Source: Chrysemys picta bellii (lineage: Eukaryota > Chordata > Testudines > Emydidae). From it: a stretch of DNA of 64,000 nucleotides. Both the position numbers and the translations under genes were made by a program. The stretch lies in assembly GCF_011386835.1 (NCBI RefSeq), contig NC_088800.1, positions 85,934,981-85,998,980 on the forward strand. Reading direction: 5' to 3'. This document shows positions 1 to 11,251 of the stretch, piece by piece; position 1 is the stretch's first letter, and each line of letters starts with the position of its first letter. A model generated the notes under the pieces. It saw nothing but the letters and a program-made list of their open reading frames with translations. It did no database searches and was not told the DNA's origin.

Positions 1-218
1 TTCTTTAAAAGAACACCAAAGTGGTATACCAAACTGTATTCTAGGTGGGTGATGATCATATATTGATTCTACCATTACAGGTGAGGGTGGTTTTGGTTTT
101 TTGTGTTTTTTTTTTTTGTGCATGTGTGTGCTTTAATCCATCCATCTTTTATTTTGGATCTCTTCATTTGCAGGAGCACAGAATGGCTCTTGCACAGTAG
201 TGCTGGCTTGCTAGCCCC

Positions 219-222
<4 letters not shown>

Positions 223-256
<34 letters not shown>
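223..256. repeat. (TG)n microsatellite
   Basis: About 17 uninterrupted TG units. The run is long enough to be length-variable and able to form Z-DNA. It makes the translated CVCVCV runs in this area meaningless. Confidence 0.97.
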
Positions 257-258
<2 letters not shown>

Positions 259-1260
259 AATATTTGTTGCATCCCTTTCCAAAGGGGATATTCCTACAGA
301 AATGCATTCCGTATGATACTAACTACAAAGTTCAATGGTGAAATTGGTTAATGGCTGTGCCTTTATCAAGGAACCTGATTGAGTAATGCAAATGGCTTGA
401 TGTAGCAGCCCTGTCACTAAATTGGCAGGCTTAGCAGAAAGCCTCTTGGGTTAAACGTGTATGGAATTGAAATGTGACTTGGTGTCCCCCCTTCTTCGGA
501 AGAGACGGGAATGTGTGGACCAAGATAGCTCGCTTTTATCCAGAGGAAAACCATGTCCAGGGCATTTTAGCATGTGAAACTTCCTGTTCTGAGAACGCAA
601 ATTCAACTGAATCTAAATATTTCTTTCAGATGGTTTTTGTTCCCTGCCCAGAACATGTGCGCACACGTGTGTAAAAGGAGGTTGTTACTAAGAGCTAAAC
701 CGTCAAATTAAGATGGTCTAGTGGGAAAACTGATGAAACACTTAAAGGAGCGTGCAAGTGAAATGAGGCTAAAGAGGATGAAAAGCAAACTGCTCCCCCT
801 CCCCATCTCTCTCTCTCAGATCCTAGTGTACTGTGCGATTCCTCTGGTGGCGTAAGATTAGGCCACGTGGTTACTGCAGTGGATTAGCCTGAAGAGCAGT
901 CATCAGTTGAAGACATTTGTACGTCTTAACAGGGGTACTGCTAACTGATCAGTGACAGCAACTCTCCGTTGCTGTGTTGGATTCCTGCTTTCTCCCCTTC
1001 ACCACCCGAAAACAGCAGAGACACGCTTGCACTTGAGTTTGATGATGATCTGTATAATCTGGCAGCAGTCTGGTGACTGCACCTGCAGGTAAAAGGATCA
1101 GTAGTGGGGTAGCCACGTGTACTACCACAAATGCAAATTGCCTGATCCTATGAGGTCCTGTACCCAAACTGTTTAAAAGAAGGGAAGAATTTTTTGTATG
1201 TGCACAGTTGTCTCCACTTCCTCTCCCTTCTCTTCCTCCTTGTTTCACTGTTCAGGACCA
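257..1260. other. Unique intronic sequence
   Basis: No coding homology or recognisable repeat is seen. There is a pyrimidine tract (ccctccccatctctctctctc) near 795-818. Short reading frames have no domain features. Confidence 0.6.
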
Positions 1261-1318
1261 AAGGTATTTAGAGGCCTAACTCCTATTGAAATCAGTGGGC
1301 GTTAGGTGCTTAAATAAC
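1261..1318 (+). repeat. Fragment of palindromic 'ggtatttag/cctaac' dispersed repeat
   Basis: The stretch runs from ggtatttagaggcctaac, through tgaaatcagtgggcgttagg, to gcttaaataac. Its two halves are imperfect inverted copies around 'tgaaatcag'. Similar wording recurs near 33100-33135 and 54525-54575. It is probably a small non-autonomous element of sauropsid type; the class is not known to me. Confidence 0.45.
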
Positions 1319-2700
1319 ATGCTGATTAGCACCCTAATTCTGTAATCAAACCTTTTCCTAGATGCCTAACTTGGGTTGTGTTTCTGTGCCTTTCTCTGGA
1401 CCGGTGCCTGCCCGGCGCAGTGCATAGCGACTCGCTTTCCTGTGGCAGCACATGCCCTGGCGCTGCTGTCAAATGGCCACTCTACTCTGGTCAAGAGGCA
1501 TCCCAGTCTGCTTTGGGTTAAGGACCAGGCAGCCCTGCCAATGGGATACCTTGGAGGGGCCCTTGGCATCACGGGAAGCAATGATCTTGCTTCTGCCTCT
1601 GTGACTCCTCTCGGATTGTAGGAAAGTTCTTCATCTGCACCCGCCAACTGATTTTATCAATTCATCTCTCTGCCACTTACGCTTCTAGCTCTAGAGGGTA
1701 GCATGGGACTTGCTTTGGAGCGCGTCTGCGTCACTCATAAACTGGCAGCAGTGGAGGTGGTTGAGCAGCTGGAGGCCAAGTCTTCTCTTGTGGGTCTGAA
1801 ATCATAGTCTCTGCAGCAGCCCTAGAACTGTACTATCCTAGTAAGGGGCTGAATCTAGAACCGGGGCCTCTGCCATGGGTTACCCTCACCAGTCCTTGTT
1901 CAGCCAAATGTCGCTGTTTGCTGGAATATATAGGTATCAATGCGACAGTCAATCCTGTGTCAAGTGGGTCATAGTAACAGAATCACTGTGTCAGCTGTTG
2001 TGTTGCATCATGTTCAGTTACTTATGAATATGCGCCGGGAAACAAATAAGGTATCAGAAGATGGGGAAATCTACCCTGCACCCATATTCCTTTGCAATGA
2101 TCGCCTGGCAACTTCAGAGTTTGTCAGTGAGAGTAAATGCAAAAGGAAACACCTGCTCCACTCTAGATTGGTGGACGATGAACCTGCTCTCTGCCAGCCT
2201 TCAACAACAGGAAGTGGTTCAAATTGCAAAATAAAGTCCATACCGCTAGTCTTCTCTCTGGTAGAGGGAGACCAGTCATCTTAGTTAACTGAGCAGGACT
2301 TGCGGGGCTGGTGCAGTGCAGTCAGGGCCAGAGGCAAGATAACTAGATGAACCATTCCTCTGTTCCAATATGGCAGAAGGCCAGGTACTTCACCATTTCT
2401 CTCTTCCCTCTCTTCATCTGGCAGGGCCTGTGTCCTGTGATGGCTTTATAAGCTTATTAAACTCAGAAGGATGTGCTGGCTTAACAAGGTTATTACCCTG
2501 GAAACGGAGGCAGGTTGGCAGAGATGCCAGCATGTTGATCAGGAATAAGTGCGACTGATGCAAGAGAAGTCTCTGATAAATGGCCGGCTGCTTCTTGGGC
2601 ACACACTCAGGGTATAAAGCTGCCTGCAATGACTCATGAGCGTGAGTACCAACCTCCGGGCAGACTGCTAGGAGGCAGGGCACCAGTTTTCCAAATTGGT
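1319..2700. other. Unique intronic sequence
   Basis: Two overlapping opposite-strand reading frames at about 1366-1647 are mutual shadows in slightly CpG-richer DNA. A 114-codon frame at 1940-2284 has no recognisable motif. I see no splice-flanked exon here. Confidence 0.55.
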
Positions 2701-3222
2701 TGTGAGTTCTCTACTCAGATTTCACCAACCAATTATCCAGTGTGAACTCCTCAGGCACTACAACAGCCTAAACACAGGGTGTCAGACAGTCCCCTTGGTC
2801 CTCTGATTTATCTTGCCACCCAGATGAGCGTGCTTTTGTGGTAGCTGGTCCCTTACACCTGGAATCATAGCGATATTCAGGTTACTCCAAGTCCCAAAGG
2901 ACCAGTCACTTACCCTAGGTCAGTTGCCCCTTAGAGCTCTCACCAAAGACAATGCTTGTAGCTAGTCCTATAGTAAACCATATCTTTATTAAATACATAT
3001 TCATGTATTAAATGAGAAAAGGGAAATAAGAGTTTATTTAAAAGGTTAAAGCAGGTAAACATACACACACAAATGAGTTACAATCTTAAGTTCCAAAAGG
3101 TAATAAAAGTTTCTATAATTAGCAAGCTCTATATGTCCTTAGGGCTAACCCAGGCTAAGCTGGGGATCTCTTGCTTGTGCCTAGAAACGTCTTGCCACCC
3201 AGAGTCCAAGCAGCATAGAGAT

Positions 3223-3417
3223 ACACCTCTACCCCAATATAACGCTGTCCTCGGTAGCCAAAAAATCTTACCGCGTTATAGGGGAAACCGCGTTCTATCG
3301 AACTTGCTTTGATCCACCGGAGTGCGCAGCCCTGCCCGCCCCCCCCGGAGCACTGCTTTACCGCGTTCTATCCGAATTCGTGTTCTGTCGGGTCGCGTTA
3401 TATCGGGGTAGAGGTGT
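3223..3417. mobile_element. 195-bp non-autonomous DNA transposon with ~23-bp TIRs
   Basis: The left end ACACCTCTACCCC(A)ATATAACGC mirrors the right end GCGTTATATCGGGGTAGAGGTGT. The interior repeats the phrase 'accgcgtt(a/c)ta' in both directions and holds a C8 run. The ends suggest a Tc1/mariner-like MITE, but a clean TA duplication is not visible. It has no coding capacity and interrupts an older repeat. Confidence 0.85.
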
Positions 3418-3552
3418 CATCAGTTCCTCCTTGTTAAGGGCTTTATTCTCTTCTTCCCGCGTGCTTTTGGCTGCAAAGCTCAGCTGATGGGAGTAGTCCC
3501 CTGCATGACTCCACCTCGGAGGGAAGAGGCAGAATAATAACACACGTCTTTT

Positions 3553-3680
3553 ATCAGGGGGTAGCCGTGTTAGTCTGTATCTACAAAAACAACAAAGAGT
3601 CTGGTGGCACCTTAAAGACTAACAGATTTATTTGGGCATAAGCTTTCGTGAGTAAAAACCTCACTTCTTCGGATGCATAG
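3553..3680 (+). mobile_element. ~128-bp reptile SINE-like repeat, linear copy
   Basis: The body reads gggggtagccgtgttagtct, then ggtggcaccttaaagactaa, then tcggatgcatag. It is flanked by a perfect 10-bp duplication, cacgtctttt, at 3543-3552 and 3681-3690. Rearranged copies of the same family occur at 12784-12933 and 51933-52067. This is the undisturbed reference form in this window. I know it only as an abundant turtle/crocodilian repeat, with uncertain class. Confidence 0.85.
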
Positions 3681-4139
3681 CACGTCTTTTGTCCTCTTGT
3701 TGATGGTAGAAAGGGAAATTCCAGTTGCAGCGTCCCACCATGCTACCATCCGGTAGTGCTGGATCTTTCCTTTGGGGAAGGGCGTGACACCTTCGGTGGA
3801 AGATCACTGCTTCGTACTAATTAATCTCTCTCCTGTCTGGTGATTTACACCGTCACAAAGACTCTCAATACAACTGTTCAGATATGATCTCGCAAGATGG
3901 GATGTAGATGTCATAAGTAGTAATTAATACAGGCAGCAACTCACCAGCATTCAATAGAGTCTAAATACAAAACACTTTCTTAAAATTATAATACCTGTTT
4001 TATTACTATTATTAACCCACAAGTGGGCCAGACAGATTCCAGCGATGTATCTGTTAGTGTCCATTTGAGACATGGGAACCTTGCATGAGCTGGCATCTGG
4101 CCTGCCAGCCTCACACACAGTCTAACTGATTGCGTTGTT

Positions 4140-4475
4140 TGAGGTCAGGAAGGAATTTCCCCTCAGGTCAGAATGGCAATGACCTTGGGGGGGTTTTGCC
4201 TTCCTTTGCAGTGTGAGGGTGCTGCGCTACTTCTAGGATCATCAGGGCACATCTCACTTAATTTCCTGCCATTGCGGGGCCTCAGGCATTGGTGCATCTT
4301 GGTTCCCTCTTGTTCCCTGCCTGTGGCACACAGTAGTTTAGTCTCCTGAGGGCTGGGCTGATTCTGGATCTCGGGCTTGGCGTGGGAGGGATTGGGTGCG
4401 GTTTAGTGGCCTGGGATATACAGAAGCCCAGATCTGGTGGTTCCTTCTGGCCTTAAACTCTCTGACTATTCTAAA
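4140..4475 (+). repeat. Retroelement 3' tail (CR1/L2-like)
   Basis: It begins with ggtcaggaaggaatttcccc and proceeds through caatgaccttgggggggttt. It ends in agatctggtggttccttctg followed by gccttaaactctctga, the usual turtle LINE tail wording (compare 37990-38057 and 52780-52852). It is diverged and carries no open frame. Confidence 0.6.
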
Positions 4476-5289
4476 AGGGGTATAACCGACCCCTTCCCAT
4501 CCATGACCTTGCTGTGGGCCTGGTCTCCACCTGCCAGGAAGCAGTGCCATGCTGGTCCCTGTTATAAGAACCCGAAGAGCACTCTGTTCACACCAATGTG
4601 ACTCCGCAGCAAAGACACCGAGATGTATCCTGAATTCAGCTGGAATATTCCCTTTAGCTTTTGGCTGGCTACGCATACAGTACGTATGTTAATATCCAGA
4701 GTCATTAGTGTCTGTGTTTGACAGCATTGCCGGTGCGACTTAGTGCATATTTTTTTGCCTTTGAAATGGACTGATGCTGGAGAACATTCTGTTATGAACA
4801 GAGGTTATTCAGGGAAGCATTATGCTTATGAGAGACCAGTAGGGAGCTGAGGTTAGACTGGAGAAATGTTCAGAATTCTGATGATGGGAAATCTGGGAAC
4901 AGGCACACACAGCATGACAGCAATAATAATGTGAAACTTCCTCCTTCAGCGTTAGTTTGGAAAAGGCTGGCTAACTTTGTCACCTCCAATTGCACTAAAA
5001 GCTGATCTTTTTTTAAATGCAAGAAACCTCAAATACTTTTACAACAAAGATCAAATGCTACCAAAATGCAGCGTACCAAAAATAAACCACAGGCAGTTGT
5101 AGGGAAGCCACGAGTTCTTTGTAGCTATAAAACATAACCAGTGAAATATTTTTGGAGCTAATTCTAATCTTAAAATGTCTTAAAACTCCCCAAAGACCTA
5201 GGAGTACATCTGATACACTGTGCCATGCTGTTAGCTGGCTATTTCTACCACTGGCCAAGTGGCCCTCTTGTGAGTGGGTCGTTTACACT

Positions 5290-5292
<3 letters not shown>
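4476..5292. other. Unique intronic sequence
   Basis: AT-leaning, with no repeats or coding features that I recognise. The opposite-strand frames at 4338-4676 and 5058-5258 have no domain signature. Confidence 0.55.

Positions 5293-5321
<29 letters not shown>
5293..5321. repeat. (GT)n microsatellite
   Basis: About 14 uninterrupted GT units. Confidence 0.96.
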
Positions 5322-5514
5322 GCGAAGCCTGGAAGGTTTGAGTACAGAAGACTGCCCAGGCCTTTGAGATCCGTAGTAGCTGGGTGACTTGGTGATTACG
5401 TCACCCCTCCCTTGCATACAGTGTTTTTATGAATGGGGTTGTCCTTGAGGTTTGTCTCCTAGAGAAGGAGCTTGTTCTTTACAGGTGGAAATAGTACCTT
5501 TTGATGTTTGTTTA

Positions 5515-5600
5515 TACTGGGTTATCACCTTGAGGCCTATTGTGCTAGGGGCTGTACAAACCTGGAACAAAGACAGTCCCTGTTCAGAGGAGCTCATGTC
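5515..5600 (+). repeat. Dispersed repeat fragment ('ggctgtacaaac...gacagtccctg')
   Basis: The wording cctattgtgctaggggctgt then acaaacctggaacaaagaca resembles 'toter' tails of an old amniote repeat. Related wording occurs at 7783-7865 and 28525-28600. The class is uncertain. Confidence 0.4.
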
Positions 5601-7005
5601 TGAAATATAAGATGAGATGTCAGGCCTCTTGACAGCAGGACACCCAAGGAAACAGTGAGACAGTCAAATGGTGGAATTAGCAGCATTCTCAGGACTTATG
5701 TGTGTATTGTGAAAGCTATAAATGCAGAGTGTGGAACAAGCTGTGGGCTCTAAACTGGGTAAGAGGAGTTAAATGCCTGTTGTATCCATTTACTGCCCTG
5801 AATCTCTTGGCTCCTTAAGACCAAGTCATTTTGGGGGTAGGGGAGATGAAGAGCACAGAGAGCTTGCTTGTGCTCCCTTTCCGCAGTATATGTACATAGC
5901 CCGAACTTGCTACAGAGCTATTCTGTAGCCGTGGCCTGGATTTGGTATCATCTCAGTTGAAAATCCCAAAGTTCTCATGTGTTGGTATAGCCAGTCTAAA
6001 ACTCAAACCCTTTGCCCATTCCATTGTTGGTGAATGTACATTTCTGAGTGCTAAGTAGACGGAACGAAATTGCTGACTCGGGAGAAATTCCCTGCTTACC
6101 TCCAAAGTACATTTTTAGCTTTATGCTTAAAGTAGCGTAGAAAACAGAGGTAAAGGAAACAAACAGGAATTGTATCCTGCTATATATACATTAATATAAA
6201 CACCACTTCCTTTGCCTTCAGGAACTAACTGCAGATTGATCTCACTGGATCTGCACTATACTCCAGAGAACTAACCCACTCAATTTCAGGATTGCTTGTG
6301 TGCTCAGAGTCTAACCGATCGCTACATCCCGAGTTGAGACGGCATTTCCCCCCGGTCAGGATGACGCTGACTGTGTTTACCAGGGGCTTCAAGTTATGAG
6401 CAAACTTCCCTTGCTTTGGCCTCCTGTAGCTGCTTAAATCTCGTTTAAAACATGCCCAGCACACTAGCGAGGACGCCTTTCCGTGTCGGGGTGAGCGTGC
6501 AGGTGCATTGAGCACAGATGCTTAATGTTAGTGGTTTGGTACAGTTAACGCGATGGGGAAACTGAGATGAGGAAGAGATGCTAACAGGTCAGCTATTTCA
6601 GCTGTCAGCCACAGGCTTAAAATGAAACAGCAGAGCTCCTCAGCCTTAAAAGGAACAAATTCATTTTGACTTGGGCGCATCCTTTATATAGGAAGTGGCA
6701 CCCTCTCCAAATCCATCTCCTGTTTCTGTCAGTGAATCCCTAATTTGCATCTTCTAGAAAAGGCTTCTCAACCTAACACTCATTTAATCCGTATTAAATG
6801 GCCCTGTGCTCGGTACAGATGTTCCCTGTTGACAATTAGGCCTTGAATTTTTGCAACTGGTTCCACACCATTTGTCTCCCAGTGAGGCTCTGTGTGGACA
6901 TGTAGCGGGGTCCACCCATGTGTATCATGGTGCAGCCCCCCAGAAATGTTAGTCCTGTAAAGGATCTGCGTAAATCCCTATTGCCTTTCTAGAGGAGAGC
7001 ACCCT
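5601..7005. other. Unique intronic sequence
   Basis: No coding signal. The 96-codon minus frame at 6225-6515 lacks any known motif. The stretch at 6335-6400 (catttccccccggtcaggat) may be a very worn copy of the tail repeat seen at 4140. Confidence 0.5.
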
Positions 7006-7007
7006 CG

Positions 7008-7196
7008 ACGGGGAGTCCGAAGACCTAGGTTCTCTTTCCTGACCTGCTGGGTGACCTTGGGCAAGCCACTTCCCCGCTCTTGTGCCTCCATTTCCCCACC
7101 TGTGAAAACTGGAATGATGATCCTGCCCTCCTTTGTAAAGTGCTTTGAGATTACTGGGTGAAAAGCACTAGGTGAGAGCTAGGGATGATTATTGTT
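7008..7196 (+). repeat. MIR-like SINE
   Basis: It contains the CORE-SINE/MIR hallmark phrases in order: gacctgctgggtgaccttgg, gcaagccacttccccgctct, tccatttccccacctgtgaa, and gtgctttgagatta. It is ancient and diverged. Confidence 0.8.
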
Positions 7197-9367
7197 AGGG
7201 CTCCATACATGAACTTCTGCACAGATCCCTTCGAGATCAGGGACTATGGGACAGGCACACACAAAAATCCACAAGAACTGCTGGAGCCTCTCAGCCCTGT
7301 ATTCCCCATGCGACACCTGTTCTGTTACCAGTAACTGGCTAATTGCAGGGTGGTAACATTTGACAGACCTCTGTTAGGAAACTGCTGGTTTTTGTTTTTT
7401 AAATCCGACCTGTGAGAGCAGCACTGAAGGTTACTTCTGGCTGTTCCAAGCAAATCTTCACCCTGGCTACGGGTTGAAATATGGTCAGGCCAGAGGGACA
7501 AAATAGTGTGGTCAAAGTTAAGGTGTTGTGAGGTTCTGAAGGGCAACGCCAAATCAGGGAGCTGTAATTTGTCTTTATGAATCAACATGAGGTGTTTAAA
7601 ATAACAAACTAACCCCCCCCTAAAAAAAAAACCCTTAAAAGAGAGGAGAAATGGCAAGTCTTGAATAGAAGTGCTAAGGAGATGCAGGAGTTAACAATTT
7701 CCCCCCCTTGATGCTCAGTGAAAAGGCAACACTTCTTAGTTACTATGAAATCTGTATTGCAGTCTAAGGTCTCACCTGGCATCGGGGGCTCCCCTGTGCT
7801 AGGCTCCGTACACGTGCATAGCTAGACTTGGTGCCTTCCCCAAAGAGTTCACAACTGAAACCAAGACACGATGGAACAAGTGAGTCTAGGGTTGTATTAC
7901 ATGGTTACACAGCTGAGCGGTGTGTGTAATTTGCAGCTTCTGCATCATTTACATATAGTTCAAAGTTCCATCACCAACCAGAAGCCCCTGTTATCTCTTA
8001 ACATTTTTTTCATATCCTCAAAAAAGTGATTGAGGGCTGGCTGGCTTTCTATATTTATCATCCATCTCCCTGTACAGACTATCCCCTTCTCCCCCCCAGC
8101 CCCCCTTGGAGCTAACCAGAAATGCAGCTTTCACACACTTTGTGACACAGAAATATGTTTGCCTGTTTTGATAGCATTAGCCCCATGCCGGCCTGCTTGG
8201 AGGTGCTTTTTTTTTTATGGCCAGTTTCCTTGGAAGTCTGAAGATGCAGAAGTGTAAAAGATGCCAGAATAACAATCCAGGTGAAGATGATTTGTACCTG
8301 GATCCCCCCACTCTTTAATTTTCAATCTGTTCTTTGTGCGGGGTGGATCCTCCAGAGACACCTTTTTATATTTTTACTTGTTCTCGGGAGGTCAACCTGG
8401 AGATGTTTCAATTACAAGGTTAAATTACCTGATCACTTGAGTTAAAAGTAGACCCGCAAAGGTTTTAATGATCTTCCTTATCTGCCTTGTGGGGCTTTCT
8501 TTTTTTTCCAAGCCTCCTTTCAGTCTATTAGATTTTAATTGAACCATCTGTAACTTAACACATTGTGACAGTGAGACCAAGAAATAAGCAAATGGGTTAG
8601 TTGTGTAACTTCTGCTGTTAAGGTGCGGTCTATTCTAGATTACAACAGGACTTGGCATTAAATTAGCATCTCAAGTGGCAGTTTTTCCAATGCCCTGCAA
8701 TGTCTACCTGGGAGATCCAGAACTAATTTTCAAGCCCGTATGACTAATCCAGTCTTTAAGAACCTTAAGAAATCATGGAGCGTTTTATTTTCAAGGCCTT
8801 GCTAGTGAAAGACTGCCGACAGGGTTTGAGTTATCGTTAGAGTTTGGGGAGTATTTTTTTGAGATAACTAAAGCGAATACGTTTACAAATTCATGGCCTG
8901 CGGTGATATCTGGCCCATTTTGGTAGGCATTGAAAATAATCTCTCTGATGGTGCTTTGGCCTATGTGAAATGAGCTTAGAGGAGTGCAGGTCTCTGTCCA
9001 ATTTCTAACCGACAGATGGGTCTGACCAGGAGCACGAGCAGCCTGGACTAACGTACGGAGGATTGAATAGGTCCTGGAGACTGTGCAGAAGCACCTTTCA
9101 TTTCATTGAAGAGGTGGCTAATTCAGAATGAGGTGGAGGAACTTCCCTGCCGCTGCCTGTGCTGTGCCCATTCTGGGGGTAAATGGGGATGCTGTTAGAT
9201 TTGAAGATTTTTCAGCACATAATGACCTCAGAGTCATAACTTCAACACTTTAAGACGATGCCACATCCTCTCCGGGGACAGGTTAAAATGAGATCGTCAA
9301 CTTCAAATCAAACTTTGGTGTGAAAAATTACCTACTGCTATTTCAATTAGTCATCTTAGTTACTTGT
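7197..9367. other. Unique intronic sequence with short repeat debris
   Basis: Contains C8 and A9 runs at 7611-7631, a T run near 8209-8217 and a tail fragment like 5515-5600 at 7783-7865. The part from 8500 to 8960 has several TAATT/ATTTTAATT homeodomain-type words and reads as non-repetitive. No exon is seen. Confidence 0.5.
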
Positions 9368-9805
9368 AAGAACATAAGAATGGCCTTACTGGGGCAGACC
9401 AAAGGTCCACCTAGCCCAGTATCCTGTCTTCCAGCAGTGGCCAGTGCCAGGTGCCCCAGAGGGAATGAACAGAACAGGGAATCAAGTGATCCATCCCCTG
9501 TCGCCCATTCCCAGCTTCTGGCAAACAGAGGCTAGGGACACCATCCCTGCCTATCCTGGCTAATAGCCATTGATGGACCTATCCTCCATGAACTTATCTA
9601 GTTTTTTCTTGAACCCTGTTATAGGCTTGGCCTTCACAACATCTTCTGGCAAAGAGTTCCACAGGTTGACTGTTCGTTGTGTGAAAAAATATTTGTTTGT
9701 TTTAAACTGCTGCCTATTAATTTCATTTGGTGACCCCTAGTTCTTGTGTTATGAGGAGTAAATAACACTTCCTTATTTATTTTCTCCACACCAGTCATGA
9801 TTTTA
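9368..9805 (-). mobile_element. CR1 LINE, 3' part, left half of interrupted copy
   Basis: On the + strand it reads gaacataagaatggccttac, then ggcagaccaaaggtccacct, then cagtcatgatttta, which is the reverse complement of a CR1 3' region. Its reading continues at 10628 (tagacctctatcatatttcc). The junction words 'gatttta' and 'tagacctct' are contiguous in intact CR1 copies, so a younger element split this one. Confidence 0.9.
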
Positions 9806-10627
9806 CAACAAGTCAGGAAAAAGATCTTGGAGTCATCATGGATAGTTCTCTGAAAATGTCCACGCAGTGTGCAGAGGCGGTCAAAAAAGCAAACAGGATG
9901 TTAGGGATCATTAAAAAGGGGATAGAGAATAAGACTGAGAATATATTATTGCCCTTATATAAATCGATGGTACGCCCTCATCTCGAATACTGCGTACAGA
10001 TGTGGTCTCCTCATCTCAAAAAAGATATACTGGCACTAGAAAAGGTTCAGAAAAGGGCAACTAAAATGATTAAAGGTTTGGAACGGGTCCCATATGAGGA
10101 GAGATTAAAGAGGCTAGGACTTTTCAGCTTGGAAAAGAGGAGACTAAGTGGGGATATGATAGAGGTATATAAAATCATGAGTGATGTGGAGAAAGTGGAT
10201 AAGGAAAAGTTATTTACTTATTCCCATAATACAAGAACTAGGGGTCATCAAATGAAATTAATAGGCAGCAGGTTTAAAACAAATAAAAGGAAGTTCTTCT
10301 TCACGGAGCGCACAGTCAACTTGTGGAACTCCTTACCTGAGAAGGTCGTGAAGGCTAGGACTATAACAGAGTTTAAAAGAGAACTGGATAAATTCATGGT
10401 GGTTAAGTCCATTAATGGCTATTAGCCAGGACGGGTAAGGAATGGTGTCCCTAGCCTCTGTCTGTCAGAGGATGGAGATGGATGGCAGGAGAGAGATCAC
10501 TTGATCATTGCCTGTTAGTTTCACTCCCTCTGGGGCACCTGGCATTGGCCACTGTCGGTAGACAGGATACTGGGCTAGATGGACCTTTGGTCTGACCCGG
10601 TACGGCCTTTCTTATGTTCTTATGTTA
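9806..10627 (+). mobile_element. CR1 LINE, 5'-truncated, inserted in opposite orientation
   Basis: A long open frame at 9838-10425 (195 codons) encodes the C-terminal end of CR1 ORF2. Visible signatures are [68 protein letters not shown] and [11 protein letters not shown]. The frame ends in a stop and a CR1 3' UTR (gactgggctaga-type wording, ggtctgaccc), finishing in the TTCTTATGTTCTTATGTT tail at about 10609-10626. The 5' end, including the RT catalytic core, is missing. The intact frame implies a relatively recent insertion. Confidence 0.93.
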
Positions 10628-11230
10628 TAGACCTCTATCATATTTCCCCTTAGTCGTCTCTTTTCCAAGCTGAAAAGTCCCAATCTTATTCATCTCTCCC
10701 TATATGGCAGCCATTCCATATCCCTAATTTTTGTTGACCTTTTCTGAAATCTTTTCCAATTCACACACATCTTTTTTTGAGATGGGGTGACCACATCTGC
10801 ATAGTATTCAAGTTGTGGGCATACCATGGTTTTATATAGAGGCAATCTGATAATTTCTGTGTTTATTATCTATCCTTTTCTTAATGATTCCCAAAATTCT
10901 GTTAACCCTTTTGACTTCCAGTGCACATTGAACGGATGTTTTCAGAGAACTATCCACAGTGACTCCAAGATCTCTCTTTTGAGTGGTAACAGCTAATTTA
11001 GACCCCATCATTTTATATGCATAGTTGGGATTATGTTTTCTAATATGCATTACTTTGCATTTATCAACATTGAATTTCATCTGCCATTTTGTTGCCCAGT
11101 CACCCAGTTTTGTGAGATCCTTTTGTAGCTCTTCGTAGTCTGCTTGGGACTTACAAAACAACTCAATATCATCTGCATATTTTGCCACCAAAGAGGCTGG
11201 AGGAAAACATGCTTTCTTTTCGGTTTGGGT
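10628..11230 (-). mobile_element. CR1 LINE, right half of interrupted copy (ORF2 fragment)
   Basis: The reverse strand reads AKYADDIELFCK, then YEELQKDLTKLGDWATKW, then KFNVDKCKVMHI, then ERDLGVT-type wording and SVQCALEVKRVNRILGII. These are the YADD catalytic box and the following region of a CR1 reverse transcriptase. The frame breaks after about 139 codons. The element is 5'-truncated just upstream of the YADD box, near 11225-11240. Confidence 0.9.
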
Positions 11231-11251
11231 ATTTAGGGCCTCTGACAGCAT

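Larger units (their letters stand above)
2700..3920 (-). repeat. Putative long turtle retroelement/LTR-like repeat, split by two younger insertions
   Basis: The text from about 2700 (caccaaccaattatccag) through tttattaaatac (2988) to about 3220 resumes after 3417 and again after 3690. The reverse strand contains AATAAAGATATGG near 2981-2993, like a polyadenylation region. I recall similar wording as dispersed in turtle genomes, but only one copy lies in this window, so class and edges are uncertain. Confidence 0.35.

Noticed and set aside
3223..3417. TA target duplication for the 195-bp element
   Set aside because: The left side has TA but the right side reads TC, so a mariner-type duplication cannot be confirmed.
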